Source of the DNA: JALZKA01 sp033856515
GTDB lineage: Bacteria > Actinomycetota > Thermoleophilia > Solirubrobacterales > 70-9
Direction of reading: 5' to 3'
NCBI GenBank assembly: GCA_033856515.1
Contig: JAWVEY010000003.1
Location: forward strand, 124,001-188,000
DNA length: 64,000 bases
The notes beneath the pieces were generated by a model. The model was not told where the DNA came from. It was given only the letters and a program-made list of their open reading frames with translations, and did no database searches. Made by a program: the position numbers and the translations under genes. Positions 42,647 through 52,071 of this stretch are shown piece after piece; position 1 is the stretch's first letter, and each line of letters begins with the position of its first letter.

Positions 42647-43468
42647 TCATCCTCCTTCCTGTCCGGTCAGCACCTTGAGGCCGCTTTCCTTGCGCCCGAA
42701 GAATCGCGGGAGCAGGACCGCCGCGACAACGGCGGTCAGTGATACGGCCATCATGAGCGTCCCGATCGCGTTGATCGTCGGTGAGACGCCGAAGCGGATC
42801 GCCGACCAGATGCGGACGGGCAACGGCTGCACGTCCTCGCCAGTCGTGAAGAACGAGATCACGAAGTCGTCGAAGGACAGGGCGAAGACCAGCAGGCCGG
42901 CAGCGACCACCGCGGGCCATAGCTCCGGGAAGAGGACGAGGCGGACGGCGCCGAACCGGGTGGCTCCGAGGTCCATCGCCGCCTGCTCGACCTCGTCGCC
43001 CATCGACGCGAGGCGACCGCGCACGACGATCGTCACGTAGGAGATCGAGAACGTGATGTGGGCGATCACGATCGTCCAGAACGAGAGCTGCACGCCCAAC
43101 TGGCTGAAGATGATCAGTGCCGAGATGCCCGCGACGATTTCGGGCGTGACCAAGGGGACCAGCATGAGAATGTTGGCTGCGGGACTCCAGCGCGTCCGAG
43201 CGCGAACCAGGCCGATCGCGAGGGCCGTGCCCAGGAGCGTCGCGACGACCATCGTGATCACGGCGATCTCGAGCGACACGAAGAGGGATTCGCGAAGCGT
43301 CGAGTCGTTGAGGAACTCCTCGTACCACTGGAGGGAGAAGCCCTGAAACGACTGGAGCGACTTGACCGAGTTGAACGAGAAGAGGACGACGACCGCGATC
43401 GGCAGGAAGAGAAACGCGTAGACGAAGAATGAGTAGACGCGGAGGAAGCGGGGGCGATCGAAGGCCAT
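42647..43468 (-). CDS. potC: Polyamine/amine ABC transporter permease, PotC-like
   Basis: About 273 residues, six membrane helices. The EAA loop reads EVEQAAMDLGATRFGAVRLVLFPELWP, and the C-terminal helix ends RFFGRKESGL. Start ATG 43468 is just inside the potB stop region; a GTG three codons upstream (43477) is also possible. Order D-B-C-A with overlaps indicates one transporter, importing a cationic amine (spermidine/putrescine family) or a related osmolyte-like amine. Confidence 0.9.
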   Translation of the reverse strand: MAFDRPRFLRVYSFFVYAFLFLPIAVVVLFSFNSVKSLQSFQGFSLQWYEEFLNDSTLRESLFVSLEIAVITMVVATLLGTALAIGLVRARTRWSPAANILMLVPLVTPEIVAGISALIIFSQLGVQLSFWTIVIAHITFSISYVTIVVRGRLASMGDEVEQAAMDLGATRFGAVRLVLFPELWPAVVAAGLLVFALSFDDFVISFFTTGEDVQPLPVRIWSAIRFGVSPTINAIGTLMMAVSLTAVVAAVLLPRFFGRKESGLKVLTGQEGG

Positions 43469-43469
43469 A

Positions 43470-44330
43470 TCAGGCACCCACCGGATCGCGGGCTTCGCGA
43501 GCTGCCGAGCGCAGATAACCGACCATCCAGAACGAGAGGAAGACCATCATCACCACGGTCAGAGCCGATCCGAACGGCCAGTTGTTCGCGGTGAAGAACT
43601 GGTCCTGGATCAGGTTCCCGACCATGTAGGTGTCGGGCCCGCCGAGGAGCTGGGCCGAGACGAAATCGCCGACGGCGGGAAGGAAGACCAGGACGCAGCC
43701 GGCCAGGATCCCCTGCCTCGTCTGCGGAAGCGTTACGTGGATGAACGTCTGGAAGGGCCGGCCGAAGAGGTCCTTCCCGGCCTCGATCAGCGACGGGTCC
43801 ATGCGCTCGAGCGAGGCGTAGATCGGAAGGATCATGAAGACGAGGTACCCGTAGACGAGGCCGCCGATCACCGCGTACGGCGTGTTGATGAGCTGAAGGC
43901 CGCTCTCCGAGATGTTGAGCGAGCTGAGCGCGGAGTTCACGAGGCCCTCGTCGGCAAGGAGCGCCACCCACGCGTAGGTGCGGACGAGGTAGTTGACGAA
44001 GAACGGGATCACCAGGAGAGCGATCAGGATGTGCTTCTTCGAGCCTCCGTAGCGGGCGATGTAATAGGCGATCGGGTAGCCCAGGGCGAGACACAAAACG
44101 ACTGTCGCGAGCGCAAAGCCGACCGAGCGCAGAAGCACCGGAATGTAGAGCGGGTCGAAGGCGTCCGCGTAGTTGTCGAGCTCGAAGGAGTAGACGGCGC
44201 GGCCGAGGTCGTCGGTGAAGCCGAACGAGAGCGCGAGGACGAGCCCAAGCGGGATCGCGAAGAGCAGAAGGAGCCAGAGACCGCCGGGAAGGAGAAAGCG
44301 CGACCAAAAGCTGCCCGCACGCGCGGTCAC
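43470..44330 (-). CDS. potB: Polyamine/amine ABC transporter permease, PotB-like
   Basis: 286 residues from GTG 44330, overlapping the potD stop by 4 bases. Six helices; FVNYLVRTYAWVALLADEG is the PotB-typical segment after helix 3, and the EAA loop is PSLIEAGKDLFGRPFQTFIHVTLPQTRQG. Forms the channel with PotC. The very similar first helix (LLPGGLWLLLLFAIPLGLVLALSF) is standard for this family. Confidence 0.9.
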   Translation of the reverse strand: MTARAGSFWSRFLLPGGLWLLLLFAIPLGLVLALSFGFTDDLGRAVYSFELDNYADAFDPLYIPVLLRSVGFALATVVLCLALGYPIAYYIARYGGSKKHILIALLVIPFFVNYLVRTYAWVALLADEGLVNSALSSLNISESGLQLINTPYAVIGGLVYGYLVFMILPIYASLERMDPSLIEAGKDLFGRPFQTFIHVTLPQTRQGILAGCVLVFLPAVGDFVSAQLLGGPDTYMVGNLIQDQFFTANNWPFGSALTVVMMVFLSFWMVGYLRSAAREARDPVGA

Positions 44331-45463
44331 GTGGCTTTCACCTCGGTCCAGATCTGGGTCCAGAGCGCCCGGTCGTCGGGGTCGTCCAGGCGGTACTCGA
44401 GTGCCCCGTCCTCGAGTTGTTCAAGGTTGACGTCGATCGACGGCTCCTCCTTGACGAGCTCGGCGAACGCCTCGCGCCCTCCTTCTACCGGCTGTGGGTA
44501 GCCGTTCCACATCACGTTCTGGGAAGCGTTCTCAGGCGTGATGATCCAGTCGATGAAGAGGAGCGCCGTACCCGGGCTTCGGGCGGTTACTGGGATACAC
44601 ATGAGGTCGGTGCCGACGGGGACGCCTTCCTCGCAGGTCTCGTACTTGAAGTCCTCCGGATTGTCGACCTGGTTTCGGACGTTCACGATGTCGCCGTTCC
44701 AGGCCTGGTGGATCGCCGCCGTCCCGTTCACCAGATTCTGGGTGGAGCTCGTCGAGATCCCGCGCGCGAACTCCTTCTGTTCGAGCAGCGTCTCCTTCGA
44801 GATCTCGAGCTCGTTGGCATCGGCGGTGTTGAGGTCCCAGCCATTGATCAGGTTCGCCTCGCCGATCCCCTCCTGATAGTCGTCGAGGATGAACATGCGG
44901 CCCTCGCCGTCGGGGTTCGTGAGGTCGTTCCACGAGCCGGTCATGCCCGAGACCTCATCGTCGCGCCAGGCGATCCCTGTCGTGTAGTACGTGTACGGAA
45001 CGGAGATCTTCGAGTCGGGGTCCCACCAGCCCGAGTCGTAGTACGGGGAGATCCCCTTGGCGTTCTCGAGGTCGGAGCGGTCCCAGTTCGCCAGAAGGCC
45101 CTCCGCGTTGAGCCGGTACGCGTACTCGGGCGTCGGCCAGATCAGGTCGTACTGGCCGCCGGCCCGGAGCTTGGTCACCATCGCCTCGAGGTTGTCGAAA
45201 TTGATCTCGTTCACCTCGACCCCGTACTCCTCAGCGAAGCCCTTCTTGATCTCGGGGTCCATGTACTGCGACCAGTTGTAGATCAGGAGGTCACCGTCGA
45301 TCTTCGGCTTGACCGAGAGCCCGCCTTCCGGCGTATCGATCGGGCGCGAGACCGTGCACCCTGAAAGCCCGTACGCGCCCAACGCGCCGACCGCTGCTGC
45401 CCGTAAGGCCTGCCGCCGGGTAAAAGGTGCGCCGAGGTCGATGATTGTCACTCGGCGATTCAC
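44327..45463 (-). CDS. potD: Substrate-binding lipoprotein of the amine transporter, PotD-like
   Basis: 378 residues from GTG 45463 (a GTG at 45451 is also possible). FTRRQALRAAAVGALGAYGLSGC is a twin-arginine signal ending in a lipobox, so it is exported folded and lipid-anchored. The mature region starts LLIYNWSQYMDPEIKKGFAEEYGVEVNEINFDN, the PotD/PotF opening, and has WPTPEYAYRLNAEGLL and VPYTYYTTGIAWRDDEV. Substrate (spermidine, putrescine or another cationic amine) is not fixed by sequence. It lies 33 bp after the TetR gene on the same strand. Confidence 0.9.
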   Translation of the reverse strand: MNRRVTIIDLGAPFTRRQALRAAAVGALGAYGLSGCTVSRPIDTPEGGLSVKPKIDGDLLIYNWSQYMDPEIKKGFAEEYGVEVNEINFDNLEAMVTKLRAGGQYDLIWPTPEYAYRLNAEGLLANWDRSDLENAKGISPYYDSGWWDPDSKISVPYTYYTTGIAWRDDEVSGMTGSWNDLTNPDGEGRMFILDDYQEGIGEANLINGWDLNTADANELEISKETLLEQKEFARGISTSSTQNLVNGTAAIHQAWNGDIVNVRNQVDNPEDFKYETCEEGVPVGTDLMCIPVTARSPGTALLFIDWIITPENASQNVMWNGYPQPVEGGREAFAELVKEEPSIDVNLEQLEDGALEYRLDDPDDRALWTQIWTEVKAT

Positions 45464-45496
45464 GCTACTCCGCTGTGTTTTGAACCGAAATTAAGC

Positions 45497-46111
45497 TCAC
45501 GCCAACGCCTCCGGCTCAACTCCAAGGAGCGGCGCGAGCGTCCCGGCGACGAGCGCGCGGCCGGCCTCGACGTCCATGGCGGGGTCGGCAACCATCGCGC
45601 GGATTCCGGTGCCGTCGAGAAGCGCCATGGCGATATCGGCGATCTCCTCGGGATCGCGCTCGAGCGTGAACTCTCCGCTGTCGGCCCCGGCGCGGATCAT
45701 CGCCGCCAGCCAACGGCGGTAGCGGTCGTAAAGCTTGGCCGCGACCTCGCGCAGGCCCGGCTCACGCACGGCCCGGAGCCAGAGCTCCACCCACAGAACC
45801 CACTCACGCTCCGACTCCCCCGCGAACGGCAGGCATTCGCGGATCGCGAGCCCGAAGGTCTCGGCTGCCGATCCGGGCGGCGGATGAGACTCATCGCCGA
45901 AGCGATCGTCGCCGGCCCGCTCGAACGAGTGGACGAGCGCTTGTTCGAGGAGCTCCTCGCGCGTTGAGAAGTAGTGATGGACGAGGCCGGAAGATGCCCG
46001 CGCGCGCGTTGCGACCCGTGCGATCCGCACCTCGTCGATCCCCTCCTCGGCGATGATCTCGCAGGCTGCGTCCAGGATCCGGTCGGCGGTTTCCGTAGCC
46101 ACATCGCTCAC
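45497..46111 (-). CDS. TetR-family transcriptional regulator
   Basis: 204 residues from GTG 46111. N-terminal HTH: ADRILDAACEIIAEEGIDEVRIARVATRARASSGLVHHYFSTREELLEQAL, the standard TetR DNA-binding domain. C-terminal ligand domain resembles BetI-type TetR proteins (REWVLWVELWLRAVREPGLREVAAKLYDRYRRWLAAMIRAG). It lies between the Rieske gene (15 bp upstream) and potD, and is the obvious candidate to bind the two dyads at 47272-47287 and 52085-52100. Confidence 0.92.
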   Translation of the reverse strand: MSDVATETADRILDAACEIIAEEGIDEVRIARVATRARASSGLVHHYFSTREELLEQALVHSFERAGDDRFGDESHPPPGSAAETFGLAIRECLPFAGESEREWVLWVELWLRAVREPGLREVAAKLYDRYRRWLAAMIRAGADSGEFTLERDPEEIADIAMALLDGTGIRAMVADPAMDVEAGRALVAGTLAPLLGVEPEALA

Positions 46112-46126
46112 CCTGACACCACTCTC

Positions 46127-47287
46127 CTAGCGGAGCGCCTCCATGTAGCGCTCGGCAACCATCGCGTCGAAGGCGTGGACGTCGCCCTCGTCAGCCGAAT
46201 AGCGGCCGGCGGTGTAGCCGCGGGCGCGAACGCCCTTCTGGGTCAGCTCGCAGACCCGCCAGTCCTCACGGTTGACCTGGTCCCAGAAGTCGATCGCGTC
46301 GGAAGGGTCGAAGCCGTCGGCGTCGATCGTCGAAGGCTCGAAATACCACTCGCAGATCACGTCCGTCCGGTCGACCGCGCGTGGCCACATGGTGTGGAGC
46401 ATCACGTAGTCGGGGTGGAGTGAGAGCAGCGCGTTGGGGAAGAGCGCGAAGTAGTAGACGGAGTGGTATTCGGCCGGATCGAGGCCCGTGATTGGCGGGC
46501 GGCCGGCATGGCCGTTCCGGCCCATCGTGTCGGCGCCCTCGTTGAGCGCCATCGAGCCGCCGCACCACGCGCCGGGTCCGGACTGCGAGTTGCCCGAGCG
46601 ATAGTCGGAGAGCGCGTTCAACTCCGGGTGGACGCCCGGGCAGTGGAGGCACTCGTTGTAGTTCTCGCCGATCGCCTTCCAGTTCGCCTCGACCTCATAC
46701 GTTCGCGACCCGGCCCGCCGAAGATCCGAAAGCTGCCAGCCCGCAAGGCGTGTGCCCAGGTCGCCGACGTGCTCGACCGGGTCGCTCGCCTGGCCGCTGA
46801 GGTCGGCGAGCAGGAGCCCCGAGACGACCGCGCTCCTGACCTCGATCAGGCCAAAGCAGGTGCGGTCGAAGTCCTCGACCGCGTCCATGTGCGGCGAGGC
46901 GGCCAGGCTTCCGTCGAGGCCGTAGGACCAGGCGTGGTACGGGCATTGGATGCGCCTGCGGACCTGCCCTTCGGCCTTCTCGACGAGCCGGGAGCCGCGA
47001 TGGCGGCACGTGTTGAGGAAGACCCTCGGCGAGCCCTCCTCATCACCAAGGGCGAAGACGCTGGTCTGGCCGATCTCGCGCATCAGATAGCTGCCCGGCT
47101 CGGTCACGAGCGACGCGTGGCCCAGGCACACCCAGCCGCCGTAGAGGTGCTCGATCTCCCAGTCGAGGACGGCGGGATCCGCGAACGACGCCGGTGGGAG
47201 CATCGTGGCGCGCTCGACCGGGCGGAGCGTGAGCTCGACGTCGCCTGGTTCAAGCGGAAGAAAGCCGTTAGTTGATCTTGTAGTCAA
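46127..47287 (-). CDS. Rieske-type oxygenase alpha subunit, quaternary-amine-like
   Basis: 386 residues from TTG 47287, the only in-frame start before the conserved ERATMLPPASF segment; this start lies inside the operator dyad. Rieske [2Fe-2S] ligands are Cys94-x-His96 and Cys115-x2-His118 (NTCRHRG...QCPYHAW). The mononuclear iron site is ENYNECLHCPGVHPEL: His215 and His220 with Glu212 as bridging residue. Classical ring dioxygenases have Asp here; Glu is typical of carnitine/betaine-type oxygenases (CntA, YeaW, GbcA). No reductase partner is in the window. First gene of the minus-strand operon with tetR and potDBCA. Confidence 0.88.
   Translation of the reverse strand: MTTRSTNGFLPLEPGDVELTLRPVERATMLPPASFADPAVLDWEIEHLYGGWVCLGHASLVTEPGSYLMREIGQTSVFALGDEEGSPRVFLNTCRHRGSRLVEKAEGQVRRRIQCPYHAWSYGLDGSLAASPHMDAVEDFDRTCFGLIEVRSAVVSGLLLADLSGQASDPVEHVGDLGTRLAGWQLSDLRRAGSRTYEVEANWKAIGENYNECLHCPGVHPELNALSDYRSGNSQSGPGAWCGGSMALNEGADTMGRNGHAGRPPITGLDPAEYHSVYYFALFPNALLSLHPDYVMLHTMWPRAVDRTDVICEWYFEPSTIDADGFDPSDAIDFWDQVNREDWRVCELTQKGVRARGYTAGRYSADEGDVHAFDAMVAERYMEALR
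47272..47287. promoter_or_regulatory. Operator site 1 (imperfect dyad) between the Rieske and acyl-CoA dehydrogenase genes
   Basis: TTGATCTTGTAGTCAA, 14 of 16 identical to site 2 at 52085-52100; the right arm and 4-base centre are the same. It lies in a 31-bp divergent gap and overlaps the Rieske TTG start. Predicted target of the TetR protein at 45497. Confidence 0.7.
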
Positions 47288-47318
47288 TTGCGCTATCTCA
47301 TGTTAGAGTGTCTCGCCG

Positions 47319-48524
47319 ATGGAGGCAAGCGCGCTCATGGACGCGGTCGAGGAGATCCCCTTCGAGCTCACGGATAGGGCTCGTGACATCCAGGCGCGCT
47401 CGCGCCGTTTCGTCGAGGACGTGCTCTTCCCGCTCGAGGAAGAGGCTGAGCGCCACCTTGGGCGACTGCCCCAGGAGGCGATCGACCTGGTGAAGTCCGA
47501 GGCTGTCGACGCCGGCCTCGTGGGCGGCCTCCATAAGCCCGAGCACGGCGGCCAGGGCTGGTCGACACTCGAGTGGGCGCTCGTCGAAGAGCAGTTCGGC
47601 CGCTCGACGAACGCAATCCATTGGCACATCCCAAACGCCTACAACGTCTGGCACCACGCGTCGGACGCGCAGATCGAGCGCTACCTCCTCCCCGCGCTTC
47701 GCGGCGAGATCCGCGACGCCTATGCCGTCACCGAGCGCGACGCCGGCTCGGATCCCAGTCGCATCGCGGCGACGGCCGAGCGCACCGCGGACGGCTTCCG
47801 CTTGAACGGCGAGAAGTGGTTCGTGACGACGGGCGACGTCGCTGCGGTCCTGGTCGTGATGGCCAACGTGATCGACGGCGATCACAAGCTTCCGACCCTC
47901 TTCGCTGTCGACGCCGACGCCGCCGGCGTCGAGATGATCGATGACCCGGCCTTCACCCACTCCTACCCCGACGGCCACCCCACCTTCCTGTTCACCGACG
48001 TCGAGCTCGCGGAGGATTCCGTGATCGGTGGGGTCGGCGAGGGCAACGACCTCCAACGCGCCTGGTTCATGGAGGAGCGCCTGGGCATCGCCGCCCGGTG
48101 CGTCGGGGCGATGTGGCGTCTTCTCGACGAAACGGTCGCCTGGGCGGCCGGGCGCGAGCAGGGCGGCAGCCGCATCCTCGACTACCAGGGAGTCTCCTTC
48201 CCGCTCGCCGACTCGGCGGCCGACGCCGCGGCGGCACGCCTTCTCACCTTCCAGGTCGCCCAGCTCTCCGACGGCGGCGCCGATCTCAAGCTCGTCCACA
48301 ACAAGGCGTCGATGGCCAAGCTGTTCGCCTCGGAGCGCGCCTGGGTCTGCGCCGACCGCTGCGTCCAGACGTTCGGCGGGCGCGGCTACCTGCGCTCCAA
48401 CGTGGCCGAGCGCTTCCTGCGCGAGCTCCGCGTCGACCGGATCTGGGAGGGCACCTCCGAGATCCAGCGGCTGATCGTGACCCGCGGCCTCGAGCGCCGC
48501 GGTGTCGAGCGGATGCTTCACTGA
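47319..48524 (+). CDS. Acyl-CoA dehydrogenase
   Basis: 401 residues. N-terminal helical domain (ELTDRARDIQARSRRFVEDVLFPLEEE), middle beta domain with YAVTERDAGSDPSRI and LNGEKWFVTTGDVA (FAD contacts), C-terminal helices with FGGRGYLRSNVAERFLRELRVDRIWEGTSEIQRL, where Glu377 of WEGT is at the catalytic-base position of medium/short-chain enzymes. It would desaturate an acyl-CoA made by the ADP-forming synthetase next to it. ATG 47319 has no ribosome-binding site and may lie on a very short leader behind operator site 1. Confidence 0.92.
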   Translation: MEASALMDAVEEIPFELTDRARDIQARSRRFVEDVLFPLEEEAERHLGRLPQEAIDLVKSEAVDAGLVGGLHKPEHGGQGWSTLEWALVEEQFGRSTNAIHWHIPNAYNVWHHASDAQIERYLLPALRGEIRDAYAVTERDAGSDPSRIAATAERTADGFRLNGEKWFVTTGDVAAVLVVMANVIDGDHKLPTLFAVDADAAGVEMIDDPAFTHSYPDGHPTFLFTDVELAEDSVIGGVGEGNDLQRAWFMEERLGIAARCVGAMWRLLDETVAWAAGREQGGSRILDYQGVSFPLADSAADAAAARLLTFQVAQLSDGGADLKLVHNKASMAKLFASERAWVCADRCVQTFGGRGYLRSNVAERFLRELRVDRIWEGTSEIQRLIVTRGLERRGVERMLH

Positions 48525-48579
48525 GGAATTGATCAATGAGCAGCTTTAGCTGCGAAAGCAGCATGTGCCGGTAGGAATT

Positions 48580-50643
48580 ATGGAGCTCGACCGACTGCTC
48601 GAGCCCCGTTCCATCGCGGTCGTCGGGGCGACGGACCGGCCTAGCGCGTACGGCGACATCATCCTGCGCAACCTCGAGCGGATCGGATTCGATGGCCCGA
48701 TCTGGGGCGTGAACCCGCGCCGCGAGAGCATCCGCGATATCCCATGCTTCCGCTCGCTGACAGACCTGCCCGAGCCCGCCGACGCCGTGGCGATTGCAGT
48801 GCCGGCGCCTTACGTACCCGCGACCGTCGAGTCGGCGGCCGACGCCGGCTGCGGCGGCGCGGTCGTGATCTCGGCCGGCTTCGGCGAGATCGAGGGTGGC
48901 CGGGAGCTCCAACGTGAGCTGCGCGAGACCGCGATCGGGCGGGGCTTCCCCGTTTGCGGGCCAAACGGCAACGGGATCATCTCCTTCGCCCACAACGCTG
49001 CCGTGTGGGGAGACGCGATCGATTCGAAGCCGGCGGGACCGGTCGCGATGATCTCGCAGAGCGGGAACCTCGCGGTGAACGCGCTCAACACCAAGCGCGG
49101 TATCGGATTCCACACGGTGATCTCTACCGGCAACGGCGCCGTCCTTGATCCGGCCGACTGGCTTCTCGCACTCTGCCGACGGGAAGGCGTTGGATCGGTC
49201 GCGATGTTCCTCGAGTCCGACGGCGACGGCGAGAAGCTGGCCGAGGCGCTTGCGTGTTGCGCCGAGCGGCAGATCGGTGTGGTGGTCCTCAAGTCCGGCG
49301 CATCCGAGGCCGGCGCCGCAGCCGCAGCCGCACACACGGGCGCTCTCGCCGGCGACGCGAAGGTCTTCCAGGCGCTCATCGAGGAAGCGGGCGCGACGTG
49401 GGCTCGGAATCCGCACGAGCTCCTGGAGCTCTCGCGGGTCCTGGCGGAGCCCCGCGCACGGCCGCGCGGCGACGGGGGCCTTGCAATCGTCACCTGCTCG
49501 GGCGGAGACTCGGGAGTTGCGGCCGACGAGGCCGAGCGCTACGGAGTCGAGTTGCCCAAGCTGAGCGAGGAGACTCGCGCGAAGCTCCGCGATCGCCTCC
49601 CCGACGCCGCAACAGTCGCAAACCCGCTCGACTACACGCCGCTCCTCTGGGCGCAAACGGCGCTCCTCGCAGAGATCGTCGAAATCGCCGCGTCGGACCC
49701 AGCGGTCGACCAGGTGCTGGTGTACCACGACACACCCGCGGACCTGCCGGTGGACTCACAGGCTTCTTGGGATGCACACCGCGCAGGAATTGCTGAGGGT
49801 CTCGACCGGGCGGACGCAGCGCCGCTCATGGCCTCCACCCTGCCCGAGCTCACTCACGGCGAGATCGTCGAGGAGCTAGCGACGCGCGGGATCGCGTCGG
49901 TCGGCGGCCTCACGACGGCGATCCTGGCGGCCCGGGAGCTTCGCCGCTCGCCGGCCAGCCCCGAGCGCCTCAGGGAGATCGCGGCGAGAGCCGCATCCGG
50001 CCCCCCGGACCCAGGGCTCTGGCTCTCGGAAGCTGGCGCGAAAGGGCTTCTTCACGCGGCTGGCGTGCCGGTTCCCGAGGGCCGCAGGGCGCGGAGCGCC
50101 GAGGAATGCGTTCGCGCCGCCAAGGGCATGGAGTGGCCGCTTGCGCTCAAGCTCTCGGGCCCGATGATCCAACACAAGTCCGACATCGGCGCGATCTCGC
50201 TTGTCATCGAGACCGAACCGGACCTCATCCGCGAGGCCGTGCGAATCCTCTCCATCCCCGAGGCGGTGGGCGCCGAGCTCCTCCTCGAGGAAATGGCACC
50301 ACCCGGCGGCATCGAGCTGATCGTCGCCGCCCGGACCGACGCGATCGTGCCGGCGCTCGTCATCGGCATTGGCGGCATCTGGACCGAGGCGCTCGACGAC
50401 GTCGCAGTAATCCCCCTCCCCGCCTCGCCAGCCCGAGTGGAAACCGCGCTCGACGGCCTGCGCGGGGCGGCCCTTCTCCACGGCGGCCGCGGGACACCCG
50501 AGATCGATATCGCCACCGTCGCGATCGCTGCCTCGCGCATCAGCGAGCTGATGCAGGAGGAAGGGCTCAGCCTGATCGAGGTGAACCCGCTGATCGCAGG
50601 TCCGGCGGGCGTGATCGCCGCGGACGCCGTAGCCCGGCGCTAG
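48580..50643 (+). CDS. ADP-forming acyl-CoA synthetase (fused alpha-beta)
   Basis: 687 residues from ATG 48580, with TAGGA 5-6 bases upstream; GTG 48565 is an alternative. Order: CoA-binding Rossmann domain (ELDRLLEPRSIAVVGATDRPSAYGD), ligase-CoA domain with GPVAMISQSGNLAV, phospho-His loop KSGASEAGAAAAAAHTGALAGD with His252, and a C-terminal ATP-grasp domain (LALKLSGPMIQHKSDIGAISL; VNPLIAGPAGVIAADA). It makes acyl-CoA from an acid, CoA and ATP, or runs in reverse for ATP synthesis. It is 55 bp after the dehydrogenase and its stop overlaps the convergent aminotransferase. Confidence 0.92.
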   Translation: MELDRLLEPRSIAVVGATDRPSAYGDIILRNLERIGFDGPIWGVNPRRESIRDIPCFRSLTDLPEPADAVAIAVPAPYVPATVESAADAGCGGAVVISAGFGEIEGGRELQRELRETAIGRGFPVCGPNGNGIISFAHNAAVWGDAIDSKPAGPVAMISQSGNLAVNALNTKRGIGFHTVISTGNGAVLDPADWLLALCRREGVGSVAMFLESDGDGEKLAEALACCAERQIGVVVLKSGASEAGAAAAAAHTGALAGDAKVFQALIEEAGATWARNPHELLELSRVLAEPRARPRGDGGLAIVTCSGGDSGVAADEAERYGVELPKLSEETRAKLRDRLPDAATVANPLDYTPLLWAQTALLAEIVEIAASDPAVDQVLVYHDTPADLPVDSQASWDAHRAGIAEGLDRADAAPLMASTLPELTHGEIVEELATRGIASVGGLTTAILAARELRRSPASPERLREIAARAASGPPDPGLWLSEAGAKGLLHAAGVPVPEGRRARSAEECVRAAKGMEWPLALKLSGPMIQHKSDIGAISLVIETEPDLIREAVRILSIPEAVGAELLLEEMAPPGGIELIVAARTDAIVPALVIGIGGIWTEALDDVAVIPLPASPARVETALDGLRGAALLHGGRGTPEIDIATVAIAASRISELMQEEGLSLIEVNPLIAGPAGVIAADAVARR

Positions 50644-52064
50644 AACGTCCCGGCAGTGGGATGCGAGCTCGCCCGGGACGCCGGCTTGGATTCGGGCGGG
50701 GCGCCTGTTTCGAGTAGCTCGGCCGCATGAGTGAGGCCGTCGCGGAGGGCCTCCGTGATCTCCTCGAAGAGCGCGACGTCGCCGATGAGCGGCGGCGCGA
50801 TCTGGACGATCGGCTCGGCGCGGTCGTCGAGACGGCACAGCAGCCCGCTGTCGAACAGGCGGTCCGAAAGAACGTTCTTCAAGAGCCAGTTCGCCTCCGC
50901 GTCTGACAACGGCTCCCGGGTCGCCTGATCCTTCACGACCTCGATGGCAAAGAAGTGGCCCATCCCGCGAACGTCGCCGACGATCGGGATGTCCTTGAGT
51001 CCCTCCAGCATCTCGCGCGCCTTGGGCTCGTTGTCGCGGACGTTTTGGAGGATTCCCTCGCGCTCGTAGATCTCGAGCGCGCCGAGGGCGATCGCCGATC
51101 CGACGGGATGGCCGCCGAAGGTGATGCCGTGGAGGTAGTCGGCCTTGCCCTCGAGGAACGGCGCCGCGACCTTGTCCGACATGAGGACACCGCCCATAGC
51201 GGCGTAGGCGCCGGTCAGCCCCTTGGCGAAGGTGATGATGTCCGGCTGGTAGTCGAGGCGCTGCGAGCCGAACCATTCGCCGAGCCTGCCGAAGGCGCAG
51301 ATGGTGTCGTCGGAGACGAGCAGGATCCCGTGCTTGTCGCAGATCTTGCGGAGTCCCTGCCAGTAGCCGGCGGGCGGGACGATCGAGCCGCCCGCGTTCT
51401 GGACCGGCTCGAAGATGATCATTGCGATCGTCTCCGGCTGTTCGAACTCGATCGTCGCCTCGATCTCATCGAGCAGCGCCTTGGTGAACTCGGCCTCGTC
51501 TCCACCGGCCGGATGGCGGTAGGCGTTGGTGGAGGAAACGTGGGAGGTCGGGACGGCCATGGGCTCGAAGGCGGTACGACAGACCGGGATGCCGGTGAAC
51601 GAGAGCGCGCCGAGAGAGACGCCGTGGTACGCGTCGCGGCGGGCGATCGCCTTGCGGCGGCCGGGCTCGCCGTTCGCCTGGTGCCACTGGCGAGCCATCT
51701 TGTAGGCGGCCTCCACGGATTCGGCGCCTCCGGAGGTGAAGAACGAGCGCTCAAACCCGGGCGGCGCCAGCTCGGCGAGCTTCGTCGCCAGCTCGATCGC
51801 CGGGGGGTGAGCGACGGTCCAGTTCGAGGTGTAAGCGAGGGTCGACATCTGCGCCGCCGCCTTCGCGCCCAGCTCCTCGCCGTGCGAGTGGCCGAGGTTG
51901 AGGCAGTAGAGGCCCGAGAGGCCGTCGATGTAGCGGTTCCCGTCGTCGTCGTAGACGTGGGAGCCCTCGCCGCGCACGATCACGGGGATGTCCTCCGCGG
52001 CCACGCTCATGTCCGAGAAATGGAGCATGAGGTGCTCCTTGGCGAGTTCCTGAAGTCGCGTCAC
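50640..52064 (-). CDS. Class III omega-aminotransferase
   Basis: About 474 residues. Family features: NLGHSHGEELGAKAAAQM, FFTSGGAESVEAAYKMARQWHQ, RRDAYHGVSLGALSFTG, FEPVQNAGGSIVPP, LLVSDDTICAFGRLG (PLP Asp) and DIITFAKGLTGAYAAMGGVL with the Schiff-base Lys. Similar to beta-alanine/putrescine:pyruvate-type enzymes that accept omega-amino compounds. The frame is open to 52100, but the TTG there is in the operator dyad and the ATG at 52073 overlaps a -10 box; the GTG at 52064 would be leaderless and is the best fit to the promoter. Confidence 0.9.
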   Translation of the reverse strand: MTRLQELAKEHLMLHFSDMSVAAEDIPVIVRGEGSHVYDDDGNRYIDGLSGLYCLNLGHSHGEELGAKAAAQMSTLAYTSNWTVAHPPAIELATKLAELAPPGFERSFFTSGGAESVEAAYKMARQWHQANGEPGRRKAIARRDAYHGVSLGALSFTGIPVCRTAFEPMAVPTSHVSSTNAYRHPAGGDEAEFTKALLDEIEATIEFEQPETIAMIIFEPVQNAGGSIVPPAGYWQGLRKICDKHGILLVSDDTICAFGRLGEWFGSQRLDYQPDIITFAKGLTGAYAAMGGVLMSDKVAAPFLEGKADYLHGITFGGHPVGSAIALGALEIYEREGILQNVRDNEPKAREMLEGLKDIPIVGDVRGMGHFFAIEVVKDQATREPLSDAEANWLLKNVLSDRLFDSGLLCRLDDRAEPIVQIAPPLIGDVALFEEITEALRDGLTHAAELLETGAPPESKPASRASSHPTAGTF

Positions 52065-52071
52065 GCACGAC

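Noticed and set aside
41574..43328. 584-residue ORF as a single permease/ATPase fusion
   Set aside because: The N-terminal part is a shadow of potC; the ATPase begins at 42644 or 42650 with a strong ribosome-binding site.
47203..47287. Rieske start at ATG 47203
   Set aside because: It would cut into the conserved N-terminal segment ERATMLPPASF; no start other than TTG 47287 exists upstream.
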